Positions 1-9,409 of a DNA stretch of 64,000 nt are shown piece by piece (the first letter of the stretch is position 1; every line of letters starts with the position of its first letter). The position numbers were made by a program, and so were the translations under genes. The notes beneath the pieces are model-generated. The model was not told the origin of the DNA. It made no database searches and saw only the letters and a program-made list of their open reading frames with translations. Source of the stretch: Beijerinckiaceae bacterium (lineage in GTDB: Bacteria; Pseudomonadota; Alphaproteobacteria; Rhizobiales; Beijerinckiaceae); assembly GCA_947370975.1 (NCBI GenBank), contig CANBNG010000004.1, positions 162,644 to 226,643 on the forward strand, written 5' to 3'.

Positions 1-657
1 GTCTATCATTCCTTCATGGACTATCGCGAGCCGATCATGGCGCATGCCATGTTCACGCTGACGAATACGTTGATCGGCTTTGCCATCGGCATTCTTGTCG
101 GCGGCTTGTTTGGCATGCTTATCGGCTCTTCGCGCATCGTCTACGCCGGTTTTTATCCCTTGCTGATCGGCATCAATTCCGTGCCCAAGGCCGCTGTTGT
201 GCCGCTGCTCGTCATCTGGCTCGGCATCGGACAGCCGCCGGCCATTGCGACAGCCTTCCTGCTCTCCTTCTTTCCGATTGCGGTCAATGTGGCGGCAGGT
301 CTTGCAACGGTCGAGCCCGAACTTGAAGATGTGCTGCGTTCGCTCGGCGCCTCCAAGCTCGATATTCTCATCAAGATCGGCCTGCCGCGCAGCCTGCCCT
401 ATTTCTTCGCATCGCTGAAAGTGGCTGTGACGCTGGCCTTTGTGGGCGCTGTCATCTCAGAGACACTCGCCTCGAATGACGGCATTGGCTACATGATGCT
501 GCAGGCGGCATCACAATTCCGCACCTCCTTGATGTTTGCTGGCCTCATCGTCATCGCCAGCATGGGCATCGGCACCTATCTCATCTGTGCGCTCATCGAG
601 AAGCGCATGACTGGATGGGCGACACGCAAACAATCTGTCGTGACAGGCGGCGGCTAG
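1..657 (+). CDS. ABC transporter permease, SsuC/TauC type (5' truncated)
   Basis: Inner-membrane permease of an ABC importer of the nitrate/sulfonate/taurine class. The frame is open from base 1, so the gene begins before the window; at least 218 residues are visible against roughly 250-270 for the family. Several hydrophobic segments flank the conserved cytoplasmic EAA-type loop (visible as the stretch around LRSLGASK, with LPYFFASLK after it), which docks the ATPase. No ATPase or binding protein lies downstream, so they are presumably upstream. The UbiD-family gene begins 45 bases after its stop, and the two may be co-transcribed, which would link this importer to supply of a decarboxylase substrate. 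The substrate cannot be read from the permease. Confidence 0.85.
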   Translation, partial: VYHSFMDYREPIMAHAMFTLTNTLIGFAIGILVGGLFGMLIGSSRIVYAGFYPLLIGINSVPKAAVVPLLVIWLGIGQPPAIATAFLLSFFPIAVNVAAGLATVEPELEDVLRSLGASKLDILIKIGLPRSLPYFFASLKVAVTLAFVGAVISETLASNDGIGYMMLQAASQFRTSLMFAGLIVIASMGIGTYLICALIEKRMTGWATRKQSVVTGGG

Positions 658-702
658 TACAAACAAGACGCGCAGGCGTTACAGGACATTGGAGCAAGGC
701 AT

Positions 703-2136
703 ATGGCGAACAAAGACCTCCGCGACTGGCTCGCAGGCATTGAGGCTATCGGCGAGCTGAAGGTCATCAAGGGCGCTGAACCGAAGGAAGAAATCGGCGG
801 CATTGTCGATATCTACATGCGCAAGATGGGCGCGCCCGCTGTGCTGTTCGACGAAGTGCCGGGCTTCCCCAAAGGGTCGCGCGTGCTTGCCAACATCCTC
901 ACCTCGGTACCGCGCATCAATGTTGCGCTTGGCTTGCCGGTGAATGGCACAGAGCTCGATCTCGTCCAGTGGTGGCGGAATTATATGCGCGATGCGCCGA
1001 TGATCCCGCCCGTGCAGGTGAATGGCGGACCGCTGTGCGAGAACGTCTTCTCGGGCAAGGATGTCGATCTCCTCAAGATACCGACGCCTGTCTGGCACGA
1101 GCATGATGGTGGCCATTTCATCGGCACCGCCTGCCTCGTGATCGTGAAAGATCCAGATTCCGACTGGATCAATTACGGCGCGTATCGCGTGCAGGTGCAG
1201 GGGCCTGCTACTGCAACCGTGATGATCTCGCCCGGAAAGCACGGCCGCATCATCATGCAGAAATATCATGATCGCGGACTGCCCTGCCCTGTGGCCGTTG
1301 TGGTTGGTGTGCATCCGGCCATGTTCATGCTCTCGGGTCTCGAAATCCCCTATGGCAAAAGCGAGTTTGAAGCTGCCGGCGGCATTTTCGGCGAGGCTGT
1401 TGAAATCTTCAACATGCCGAAGACCGGCCTCCCCGTTCCTGCCAATGCGGAAATCGCATTCGAGGGCTACATCCATCCCAACGACCTTTTGCAAGAAGGC
1501 CCGCTTGGCGAATGGACCGGCTATTATGCCGGTGGCAGCCGTCCCGAACCCGCGATCCGCATCGAGACACTGATGCACCGCAACGATCCGATCCTGATGG
1601 GCGCCATTCCCGCCGTGCCGCCCAACGACAATACATTCTATCTCGGCAGCTATCGCTGCGGCGCGATCTGGAACCAGCTCGAAGCCGCAGGCATTCCCGA
1701 AATCAAGGGTGTCTGGGCGCATGAAGCCGGCGGAAGCCGCTTCTGGACGACAGTTGCGATCAAGCAGCTTTATGGCGGCCATGCCAAACAGGCAGGCATG
1801 GTGGCAGCCCATTGTCTCGCAGGCGCTTATTGTAATCGCTGGACGATTGTCGTCGATGACGACATCGACCCGACCAATATTGACGACGTGATCTGGGCCA
1901 TGTCGACACGCGTCGACACGCGCGAGGATATCGACATCGTGGAAGGCGGCTGGTCTTCGGCGCTCGATCCCATGTGCTACGACGGCGACACAGATCGCCG
2001 CAACGGACGCGTCATCATCAATGCTTGCAAGCCGTTCAAGCGCAAGGATACATTCCCGATCGTGGCGCGCTCCTCGAAAGAGCTCGACAAGAGAATCAAG
2101 GATAAATGGGCGCATGTCCTGCCGGACGGCGTTTAA
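703..2136 (+). CDS. UbiD-family (prenylated-FMN) decarboxylase
   Basis: Cytoplasmic (de)carboxylase of the UbiD family, 477 residues, a normal length. Members use prenylated FMN to decarboxylate aromatic, heteroaromatic or alpha,beta-unsaturated acids. The expected catalytic Arg-Glu-Glu set is visible: Arg162 in NYGAYR, then Glu265 and Glu270 in EGPLGEW, with the five-residue spacing seen in characterised members. The start is an ATG at 703 behind a GGAGCAAGG ribosome site. No ubiX, which makes the cofactor, lies in the window. Neighbours are an ABC permease and a Pht5-like protein, pointing to catabolism rather than ubiquinone synthesis. The substrate is unknown. Confidence 0.9.
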   Translation: MANKDLRDWLAGIEAIGELKVIKGAEPKEEIGGIVDIYMRKMGAPAVLFDEVPGFPKGSRVLANILTSVPRINVALGLPVNGTELDLVQWWRNYMRDAPMIPPVQVNGGPLCENVFSGKDVDLLKIPTPVWHEHDGGHFIGTACLVIVKDPDSDWINYGAYRVQVQGPATATVMISPGKHGRIIMQKYHDRGLPCPVAVVVGVHPAMFMLSGLEIPYGKSEFEAAGGIFGEAVEIFNMPKTGLPVPANAEIAFEGYIHPNDLLQEGPLGEWTGYYAGGSRPEPAIRIETLMHRNDPILMGAIPAVPPNDNTFYLGSYRCGAIWNQLEAAGIPEIKGVWAHEAGGSRFWTTVAIKQLYGGHAKQAGMVAAHCLAGAYCNRWTIVVDDDIDPTNIDDVIWAMSTRVDTREDIDIVEGGWSSALDPMCYDGDTDRRNGRVIINACKPFKRKDTFPIVARSSKELDKRIKDKWAHVLPDGV

Positions 2137-2179
2137 TTCTTCCGCTCAGGGAAACGAACAAGGAAAAGGACGCATATAA

Positions 2180-3166
2180 ATGCCGAGCGACATCAAACTC
2201 ACTTTGGCCTGTGGTGATTACGAGATCATCCGACCGATCAAGGAAGGCATCGTCAAGCCCGATGGCATCGACCTCACCATCCTGACGAAGATGGATTCGA
2301 GCACGCGGCACTGGCGCTTCCTGCGCAACGGCGAATTCGACATTGCGGAGCTCTCCAGCTCCTCCTACCTGATCGCCAAGGATCAGGGCATGCCGATTGA
2401 ATCGATCCCGGTGTTCCTGCACCGCCGCTTCCGTCACGGCTTCGTGTTCATCAATACCAACAAGGGCATCAAGACGGCCAAGGATCTCATCGGCAAGAAG
2501 ATCGGCGTGAAATCCTATCAGGTCAGCGCGATCCTCTGGCTGCGCGGCATTCTGGAGCATGAATATGGCGTGCCCCACACCTCCTGCGAATGGTTCTCGG
2601 AAATCGACGAAGACGTCGAATTCACGCCCCCGCCTGGCCTGAAGCTCACACGCCTGCCCGACGACAAGTCGGTCGAGAAAATGCTGGTCAGCGGCGAACT
2701 CGATGCCGTGCTCCATCCCGATCTCATCGATCCGATCCTCGACAAGAACCCGAACGTCGGGCGTTTGTTCCCCGACTACAAGAACGATGAAATCGCCTAT
2801 TATAAAAAGACGCAGATTTTCCCGATCATGCATGTAATGGGCCTGCGCTCCGAACTGGTGCAGCGTCATCCCTGGATTCCGGTGGAGCTCTACAAGGCCT
2901 TCAATGCATCGAAGGCCATTGCCATGAAGCGCATGGAAAATCCGCGCATCGTGCCGCTCGCCTGGTATCGGGAAGCCTGGGAAGAGCAGGAAGATGTGCT
3001 CGGGCCTGATCCTTGGGAATATGGCATGACCGAGAAGAACCAGCACAATCTGGAGACACTCGTCAGCTATTCCTATGAACAGGGCATGATGAAGAACAAG
3101 ATGACGCTCGATCAATTGTTCCTGAGCGTCGAACAGGGCCGCAAGCGCGGCAGCTTCCGCGTCTGA
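2180..3166 (+). CDS. 4,5-dihydroxyphthalate decarboxylase-like / substrate-binding-fold protein
   Basis: A 328-residue protein with the periplasmic-binding-protein type II fold, closest in feel to the Pht5 family. The opening LACGDYEIIRP and VKPDGIDL are typical of that family, as is the STRHWRFLRNGEFDIAELS region. No signal peptide is present, so it probably acts in the cytoplasm, as Pht5-type enzymes do, rather than as a periplasmic receptor. It lies 43 bases after the UbiD-family gene and is followed by a strong terminator, so it probably closes that transcription unit. It may be a second decarboxylase or an intracellular binding protein; the sequence does not decide. Confidence 0.7.
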   Translation: MPSDIKLTLACGDYEIIRPIKEGIVKPDGIDLTILTKMDSSTRHWRFLRNGEFDIAELSSSSYLIAKDQGMPIESIPVFLHRRFRHGFVFINTNKGIKTAKDLIGKKIGVKSYQVSAILWLRGILEHEYGVPHTSCEWFSEIDEDVEFTPPPGLKLTRLPDDKSVEKMLVSGELDAVLHPDLIDPILDKNPNVGRLFPDYKNDEIAYYKKTQIFPIMHVMGLRSELVQRHPWIPVELYKAFNASKAIAMKRMENPRIVPLAWYREAWEEQEDVLGPDPWEYGMTEKNQHNLETLVSYSYEQGMMKNKMTLDQLFLSVEQGRKRGSFRV

Positions 3167-3176
3167 CACGAAATTT

Positions 3177-3205
3177 AAAGAGCGCCCCAAAGGGCGCTCT
3201 TTTGC
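3177..3205 (+). terminator. Rho-independent terminator after the Pht5-like gene
   Basis: Perfect 11-bp stem (AAAGAGCGCCC with its complement) around a CAAA loop, followed by a T-rich tail. It begins 10 bases after the stop at 3166 and separates the UbiD/Pht5-like genes from the next gene. Confidence 0.88.
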
Positions 3206-3307
3206 TTTGGAGGAAAGCCCAACTGGCACGCTCTGTGCGTCATAGAATTCAAGGGTCAAAGCGGGTGTTCCGCTTCAGGTCCTGGACATCAGCGATGGGA
3301 TCTTGGA

Positions 3308-4366
3308 ATGAAAAAAGCACCCGTAATTGTTGCTTTATCGGCTCTTGGCATGATTGCGAGCGCGACCGCCTCGCTTGCGCAGAGCAATACGCAGGCAGTT
3401 GCTGATTTTTATCGCGGCAAACAGATCAATATGCTGATCGGTTACAGCGTCGGTGGTGGCTATGATCTCTATGCACGCATGCTGTCGCGCTATTTGGGCA
3501 AGCATATTCCCGGCGCACCCACTATCTTGCCGCAGAACATGCCGGGCGCCGGCTCTCTGAAAGTCGTCAATTATCTGTACGGCGTTGCCCCGCGCGATGG
3601 CACGGCGATTGGCACCTTCGGCCGCTCCTTGCCACTCTATCCGCTCCTCATTGCCCCTGCTGATTTCGATGGCACCAAGCTTGGTTATCTGGGCTCGATT
3701 GCCACCGACACGAGCCTCTGCATTTCCTGGCATCAATCGCCCATCCAGAGCTGGAAGGATGTTGTCGGGAAGGAATATCGCGCCGGCGGCGAAGGCCGTG
3801 GCTCCGAGCCCGATGTGTTTGCAACCGTCCTGCAAAAGGTTTTCGACACGAGGACCAAGCTCATCACCGGCTATCCCGGCACGGCGGAAATGACGCTGGC
3901 CATGCAGCGGGGTGAGCTGGATGGTCTTTGCGGCATTTCCTACAGCACGCTGCAAAGCATTCATGCCGATTGGCTGACCGAGAAGAAGGTCAACATTCTC
4001 GTGCAATCCTCACTGCACAAACATCCCGCCATTCCAAACGTGCCGCTCATCACCGAACTGGTCACAGACCCGGTCAAGCGCAGCATTCTCGATCTCATCG
4101 TCGCACCCCAGGAAATGGCGCGCCCCTTCGCGGTGCCACCGGGCGTACCGGCCGAGCGGCTCGAGGCATTGCGCACGGCTTTCGACAACACAATGAAAGA
4201 TCCCGAATTCCTTGCCGACATGAAGAAGGCCAAGCTTGATGTCGACCCTGTTGACGGCAAGACGATTCAGGATCTTGTAAGCAAGCTCTGGGCGTCGCCC
4301 AAGGCCGTCATCGATGCCGCAGCCGCAGCCAGCGGCTCGGAAATGGGCGCAAGCCCCAAGAAATAG
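3308..4366 (+). CDS. Bug/TctC-type solute-binding protein 1
   Basis: Periplasmic binding protein of the tripartite tricarboxylate transporter (Bug) family, 352 residues. Residues 1-24 form a classical signal peptide ending ASLA before Gln. The mature part starts with the family's FYRGKQINMLIGYSVGGGYD, whose Gly-rich turn contributes to the carboxylate pocket, followed by YLGKHIPG and NMPGAGS. Bug proteins capture mono-, di- or tricarboxylates or aromatic acids. No TctA or TctB membrane subunit is in the window, which is common for Bug genes. A paralogue lies at 13564. The gene follows a terminator and so probably has its own promoter. Confidence 0.88.
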   Translation: MKKAPVIVALSALGMIASATASLAQSNTQAVADFYRGKQINMLIGYSVGGGYDLYARMLSRYLGKHIPGAPTILPQNMPGAGSLKVVNYLYGVAPRDGTAIGTFGRSLPLYPLLIAPADFDGTKLGYLGSIATDTSLCISWHQSPIQSWKDVVGKEYRAGGEGRGSEPDVFATVLQKVFDTRTKLITGYPGTAEMTLAMQRGELDGLCGISYSTLQSIHADWLTEKKVNILVQSSLHKHPAIPNVPLITELVTDPVKRSILDLIVAPQEMARPFAVPPGVPAERLEALRTAFDNTMKDPEFLADMKKAKLDVDPVDGKTIQDLVSKLWASPKAVIDAAAAASGSEMGASPKK

Positions 4367-4378
4367 AAGTCCGTCTTT

Positions 4379-4420
4379 GCCCGCGGAGCCAAGCCATGTT
4401 CTTCGGCTTGCTTCGCGGGC
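4379..4420 (+). other. Intercistronic hairpin
   Basis: A 7-bp outer stem (GCCCGCG with CGCGGGC) and a 6-bp inner stem (CAAGCC with GGCTTG), separated by a 3x3 internal loop and closed by a 9-base loop. It sits 12 bases after the Bug gene stop and 27 bases before the molybdenum hydroxylase start. There is no T-run, so it is more likely an RNA-stability or attenuation element than a terminator. Confidence 0.5.
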
Positions 4421-4446
4421 CTTGGCGTTGAGGGAGAGACAAAAAA

Positions 4447-6786
4447 ATGACATCGCTGATCGGACAGAGTCTGCCACGCGTCGAGGATGACGCATTGTTG
4501 CGCGGACGCGGGCGCTTTCTCGACGACATATCGCTGCCCGGCATGTTGCATGTCTGTTTCCTGCGCAGCGATCAGGCCCATGCCATCGTCAAGCGCATGG
4601 ATGTCACCGCCGCGCGCGCGGCGCCTGGCGTTCATGCCGTGCTCACCATGGACGATCTCATCAAGGTCACGGGCCAGGAGCGCATGCCTCTGGGCGCAAG
4701 CCCCAGCAAGGCGACGGGGCCCATCACGCCCTACATATTGTCAGGCAAGGAAGTCGCCTTTGTGGGCGAGGCCATGGCCATGGTGATTGCGCAAAGCCGC
4801 GCGCTGGCCGAAGACGCTGTCGCGCTGATCGAGATCGATTACGAGCCCCTGCCCGTGCTGGCCGACATTCGCGCCGCCGTGGCAAGCAGCGATACTACCA
4901 TCCGCCGCGAGGCGACGACGAATGTACTGAACCGGCTGAAGGTCGCCTATGGCGATGTGGCCAGCGCCTTCGCGCAGGCGGCCCATGTGTTCCGCGAAGA
5001 TATCTGGCAGCACCGTGGCTGTGCCCACCCGATGGAGACGCGCGGCGTCGTTGCCGAATATCGGCCAGACCGCGGCGTCAATGTGTGGTCATCCACGCAA
5101 ATGCCCAATGATCTGCTGACGACGATCGTGGAAGCGACCGGCCTGCCAGAAGATCTTGTGCGCGTCATCACGCCCGACGTCGGTGGCGGCTTTGGCCCGA
5201 AATATTGCATCTATCCGGAAGAGGTCGCCATGGCCGTCGCGGCCCTTGCTACGGGTCGTGCGCTGAAATGGGTCGAGGATCGCCGCGAACATTGCATGAC
5301 TGCCGTGCAGGAGCGCGACCAATTCTGGTCGCTTGAAATCGCGGTGGATGCGCAAGGGCAGATCATGGGCATCCGCGGCTCGCTGATTCACGATCAGGGC
5401 GCCTATGCGCTCAAGGCCGTCAACCTGCCCTATAATTCGGCCACCGCAGTGCCTGGCCCCTATATGGTGCCCCATTACGATGTCGATGTGATCATTGGCT
5501 TCACCAACAAGGTGCCGGCGTCCTCGGTGCGCGGTGCGGGCTATCCGCAGGCGGCCTTCGCCATGGAACGGTTGATGGACCGCGTGGCGCGCGAACTTGG
5601 CATGGGGCGCGCGGAAGTCCGGCTGCGCAATCTCATTCCGCCTGAAAAAATGCCCTATTCCAAGCCGCTGAAAGCACGCTCCGGTGCAGCCATTACCTAT
5701 GACAGCGGCGATTATATCGCGAGCCATCATCAGGTGCTCGACGCTGCCGACTGGCATGGCTTTGCCGCGCGCCAGCAAGAGGCGCGCAAACACGGCCGGT
5801 ATCTGGGCATCGGTCTTGCCCATGCCGTGAAAGGCACGGGGCGCGGCCCGTTCGAGACCGGCATGGTGCGCGTCAATCCGTCGGGCAAGATCTCGATCTA
5901 TACGGGCGCGACCGCCATGGGCCAGGGTTTGGCCACCGCGCTCTCGCAAATTTGCGCACAGCAGCTGGGCGTGTCGCCAGGCGACATCACCGTGACCTCT
6001 GGCGATACCGGGCGCTCGCCGCTGGGGCTTGGTGGCTTTGCCAGCCGCCAGCTTGTCACGGCGGGTTCCTCTGTCCTTCTCTCGGCACAGGCTGTGGCCG
6101 CCAAGGCGAAGAAGCTCGCAAGCCATATGCTGGAGGCCGCAGAAGACGATCTTGAAATCGTCGATGGCAAGGTCCGCGTCATCGGCGCGCCAGACATGAA
6201 TGTGCCGCTCGGCGAACTGGCGCGCATCCTCAAGGGTGCGCCGGGCTATGCCTTTCCGCCGGGCATCGACCCTGCGCTTGAGGCCGACATCAAATGGCAG
6301 ACCGAGCCGCTGACCTATGCCAACACCAGCCATGTTGCGGAAGTGGAGGTCGATCCCGATCTCGGGCACGTCAAGATCCTGCGCTACACCGCGCTTCAGG
6401 ATTGCGGCACGCTCGTCAATCCGATGATCGTGGAAGGCCAGATCCGCGGCGGCATCGTGCATGGCATCGGCAATGCCCTGTTTGAAGAGATGATCTATAA
6501 TTCCGATGGTCAGCCGCTCACGGTCACCTTTGCCGATTATCTGCTGCCGACCTCGACTGAAGTGCCGCCTCTGGAAACGATCTTCCGCCAGACGCCCTCA
6601 CCCATCAATCCACTCGGCGCAAAGGGCGTTGGCGAGGTTGGCACAATCCCCGTCGCCGCGGCGATCATATCGGCGGTGGAGGATGCGCTGTCGCCCTTCC
6701 ATGTGCGCATCAACCAGACGCCGATTCCCCCGCGCGCCCTGTTCGATCTGATCGAAGCCGGGCGTGCAGCGGGGTCTCATGCGTAG
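4447..6786 (+). CDS. Molybdenum hydroxylase (xanthine dehydrogenase family), molybdopterin-binding subunit
   Basis: Large catalytic subunit of a xanthine dehydrogenase/CO dehydrogenase-family enzyme, 779 residues, with the normal two-domain layout. It hydroxylates aromatic heterocycles or aldehydes at a Mo-cytosine-dinucleotide site. Visible are GGGFGPK at about 246-252, RGAGYPQA at about 362-369 (no AYRCSFR loop, so not a form-I CO dehydrogenase), and near the C-terminus the KGVGEVG motif with the likely catalytic base Glu730. There is no signal peptide. The FAD (medium) and 2Fe-2S (small) subunits are not adjacent, so it is an orphan here. An M29-like gene follows 86 bases downstream. Confidence 0.88.
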   Translation: MTSLIGQSLPRVEDDALLRGRGRFLDDISLPGMLHVCFLRSDQAHAIVKRMDVTAARAAPGVHAVLTMDDLIKVTGQERMPLGASPSKATGPITPYILSGKEVAFVGEAMAMVIAQSRALAEDAVALIEIDYEPLPVLADIRAAVASSDTTIRREATTNVLNRLKVAYGDVASAFAQAAHVFREDIWQHRGCAHPMETRGVVAEYRPDRGVNVWSSTQMPNDLLTTIVEATGLPEDLVRVITPDVGGGFGPKYCIYPEEVAMAVAALATGRALKWVEDRREHCMTAVQERDQFWSLEIAVDAQGQIMGIRGSLIHDQGAYALKAVNLPYNSATAVPGPYMVPHYDVDVIIGFTNKVPASSVRGAGYPQAAFAMERLMDRVARELGMGRAEVRLRNLIPPEKMPYSKPLKARSGAAITYDSGDYIASHHQVLDAADWHGFAARQQEARKHGRYLGIGLAHAVKGTGRGPFETGMVRVNPSGKISIYTGATAMGQGLATALSQICAQQLGVSPGDITVTSGDTGRSPLGLGGFASRQLVTAGSSVLLSAQAVAAKAKKLASHMLEAAEDDLEIVDGKVRVIGAPDMNVPLGELARILKGAPGYAFPPGIDPALEADIKWQTEPLTYANTSHVAEVEVDPDLGHVKILRYTALQDCGTLVNPMIVEGQIRGGIVHGIGNALFEEMIYNSDGQPLTVTFADYLLPTSTEVPPLETIFRQTPSPINPLGAKGVGEVGTIPVAAAIISAVEDALSPFHVRINQTPIPPRALFDLIEAGRAAGSHA

Positions 6787-6872
6787 AGCCCCCCGAGTCT
6801 GGCCAAGCCGGTGATTTCTGCCTATTCTCCGCTCCAACAGCGCGCATCAGACGCGAGACGGGGGAGGAGCAC

Positions 6873-8696
6873 ATGGCCGCAATGCGCAACACGTCGATTT
6901 GGCGGAATGCCGGCATCTGGATCTTGGCTCTGTCGGCGAGCGTCGCCCAGCCGCGCGCTGCTCAGGCCGACAAGAGCCAACCGATGGCCGAGCGCAAATC
7001 TGCCTATGCGCCGTGGGAGCCTTCGGACATGGCGCAACGGCGCAAGGAATTCGGGCTTGTGGGTCCAGGCGCGCAACATCCCGTGCCGCCACCGGCCTTT
7101 CCCTCCTATCTCAAAAAGCCCGACACCGTTGAGCAATTGATGCCGGCTGCGCGCGCAGCCTCGCGCCAGAGTCAGGGGCGCGCGCCGCTGGGGCTTGTAG
7201 ACTCCGGCAAGCATCTGCTGATCGTTGTGGGCGAGGTGCGCGACACGCGCCCCAACATGATGGTGCAGGAAGCGATCAAGCGCGCGATGGAAGAGCGCGG
7301 CGTGAAGACGACCGTGCTCACCATCTGGGAGCTGCTTGGCCTGACCGAAGAGCAATATCTCGATTTCCGCACCGGGCTGCGCACCTACACGATTGCCGAT
7401 GGCCAGCGCGAGCTTGAATATTTCTTCAATTACACCGGCATCACCCCAGATCCTGAAAAGGGCCGCAACTGGGTCCGCGAACAAGATCCCGAGCTTTATG
7501 GCGCGACATGGCCCGCGCCCAAATATGACAATGAAACCTACGCCCGCATGGCGCGCGATTATGTAAAGGATGTGCCGGACCGTCTCGTGGGCTGGCTCGA
7601 CAAACATCCCGAGATCGACTGGATCGTCTGGCGGTCTGGCGGGCGCACCAACACGCGCAAATTCGTGCGTCATCACGGCGAGAAGCTGCTCGGAAATTAC
7701 ACCTATCTCGATCTTTACGATCTGATGAGCCAGGTGCCGGACTTCCCCTCCGATGTCTGGCGTCTCATCGAAACCAAGACCATCGAGCCCATCGCCTTTG
7801 CCGACCGCGCCGAAGTGACCGATCCCGAAGGCACGGCCTTTGGCTATGATGTCAGCGAGAAGGAAGCCAAGAGCTGGGCGGCGGGCATCTATAATCAGGG
7901 GCATCTTTACATGTTCCCGGCGCAAGCCTCCGGGCGCTTCCCCTATTCGCTCGTCGAATTTCCGGCTGTAATCGACAATTACCAGCCCCTCATCCTGCCC
8001 GAGGTCAATGGCGTGATCGCCTCGACCTCGAGCCATGCGGCGACCTATCCGCGCATCGAAGTGCAGGTGCGCAAGGGACAGATCGCGAGCATCAAGGGCG
8101 GCGGTCTGTATGGCGAGGGCCTCAAGCTCTTCCAGAGCTATCCCGGCACCAAAGACCTGCAATGGCCCTATGCGCCAAAGCCCGGCTATTGGTGGCTCTT
8201 TGAAGCCGGCATGGGCACCAATCCAAAATATTTCAAACATCCGGGCGAAGTGCTCGAGGGCAACAATCTCTCCGAACGCAATGCGGCAGGCGTCATTCAC
8301 TGGGCCTTTGGCGCAGAGGCGGCGCAGGGCCCCAATGACACACGCGAATGGTCAAAAGAGACCAATGAATTTGCGATCAAGAACAATGTGCCGCGCGGCC
8401 ATTCCATGCATCAGCACAATCTTCTGCCGACCTATCAATTGCGCCTGCGCGATCTCGATCAATGGGCGACGCTTGTCGAACACGGGGGCTTGAGCGCGCT
8501 CAACGATGTTGGCGTGCGCGCCCTCGCCTCGCGCTATGGCAATCCCGACGTGATCTTGCGGCGCGATTATATTCCGGCACTGCCGGGCATCAATGCGCCG
8601 GGCAAATATCAGGATTATGCGAAAGATCCCGGCGCTTACTGGACGCAATGGGCCAACAAGATTCAGGGCGGTGCCTACGAATATTTCAAGCCCTGA
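6873..8696 (+). CDS. Secreted M29-aminopeptidase-like metalloprotein, function unknown
   Basis: A 607-residue exported protein; residues 1-32 look like a signal peptide ending AAQA. The start is supported by a GGGGGAGG ribosome site five bases upstream. The C-terminal third resembles the M29 aminopeptidase/2,5-dihydroxypyridine dioxygenase fold: PEVNGVIASTSSH, a Lys-Gly-Gln-Ile strand before a Gly-rich turn, GMGTNPKYF, GEVLEGNN and GVIHWAFG, which place Glu and His where that fold binds metal. The fold assignment comes from reading motifs, not a search, and is tentative. The ATPase gene starts 14 bases after its stop, so it is almost certainly in one operon with the 8711-12405 transporter. 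Confidence 0.5.
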   Translation: MAAMRNTSIWRNAGIWILALSASVAQPRAAQADKSQPMAERKSAYAPWEPSDMAQRRKEFGLVGPGAQHPVPPPAFPSYLKKPDTVEQLMPAARAASRQSQGRAPLGLVDSGKHLLIVVGEVRDTRPNMMVQEAIKRAMEERGVKTTVLTIWELLGLTEEQYLDFRTGLRTYTIADGQRELEYFFNYTGITPDPEKGRNWVREQDPELYGATWPAPKYDNETYARMARDYVKDVPDRLVGWLDKHPEIDWIVWRSGGRTNTRKFVRHHGEKLLGNYTYLDLYDLMSQVPDFPSDVWRLIETKTIEPIAFADRAEVTDPEGTAFGYDVSEKEAKSWAAGIYNQGHLYMFPAQASGRFPYSLVEFPAVIDNYQPLILPEVNGVIASTSSHAATYPRIEVQVRKGQIASIKGGGLYGEGLKLFQSYPGTKDLQWPYAPKPGYWWLFEAGMGTNPKYFKHPGEVLEGNNLSERNAAGVIHWAFGAEAAQGPNDTREWSKETNEFAIKNNVPRGHSMHQHNLLPTYQLRLRDLDQWATLVEHGGLSALNDVGVRALASRYGNPDVILRRDYIPALPGINAPGKYQDYAKDPGAYWTQWANKIQGGAYEYFKP

Positions 8697-8710
8697 GCGG
8701 ATCCAGAAAC

Positions 8711-9409
8711 ATGTTGACCAAGAACGATCCGCGCCCGAGCGCGATGCTCGAGAATGTCTCGAAATATTACGAGACAGCCGCCCAGCGCGTCACTGCGCTT
8801 GAAAACATGTCGTGGGAAGTGTCGCCGGGCGAGGCGGTCGCGCTCATGGGGCCCTCGGGCTGCGGCAAGACGACGATCCTCAACCTGCTGGGCGGCATGG
8901 ACCGCCCAACCAGCGGCAAGGTCACCGCCGGCGGGCTCGATGTTGGCGCGATGAGCGAGCGGGCGCTTGAGGATTATCGCCTGCGCAAGGTCGGCTTCGT
9001 GTTCCAGTTCTTCAATCTCATCCCGAGCCTTTCGGCGATTGAAAATCTCGAACTGCCGATGTTGATGGCAGGCCTGTCGGCCGATCAACGCAGGGGGCGC
9101 GCTGAATCCTTGCTAGATACGGTGGGGCTCAAGGCAAAGGGCTACAAGCGGCCGGAAGAATTGTCGGGTGGCGAACAGCAGCGCGTTGCCGTCTGCCTTG
9201 CACTCGTCAACGATCCGCCGATCATTCTGGCCGACGAGCCGACCGGCAATCTCGACAGCGCCAATGCCAGGATCATCACGAAAATCCTGATCGATCTCGC
9301 CGCAGAGCGCGGCAAGACCGTGATCGTCGCCTCCCATGACCCCAAGGTCGTCGAGGTCTTCCCGCGCGTCTGCTACATGCGCGACGGAATCATCGAGCGC
9401 GTCTCGTGA
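8711..9409 (+). CDS. ABC transporter ATP-binding protein, LolD/MacB type
   Basis: ATPase subunit of a type VII (MacB/LolCDE/FtsE-like) ABC system, 232 residues. Walker [10 protein letters not shown] at 47-55, Q-loop Gln99, signature LSGGEQQ at 151-157, Walker B ending in ADE at about 176, and switch His209 are all present, so it should be active. I chose the ATG at 8711, 14 bases after the upstream stop; a longer reading of the frame runs over the previous gene. Its stop overlaps the GTG start of the permease, indicating translational coupling. These systems use ATP to move lipoproteins, peptides or envelope parts rather than to import nutrients. Confidence 0.9.
   Translation: MLTKNDPRPSAMLENVSKYYETAAQRVTALENMSWEVSPGEAVALMGPSGCGKTTILNLLGGMDRPTSGKVTAGGLDVGAMSERALEDYRLRKVGFVFQFFNLIPSLSAIENLELPMLMAGLSADQRRGRAESLLDTVGLKAKGYKRPEELSGGEQQRVAVCLALVNDPPIILADEPTGNLDSANARIITKILIDLAAERGKTVIVASHDPKVVEVFPRVCYMRDGIIERVS

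Noticed and set aside
679..2115. A 478-codon frame antisense to the UbiD-family gene
   Set aside because: It is a shadow of a strongly conserved gene: His/Asp/Arg-rich composition typical of antisense reading, and no motifs.
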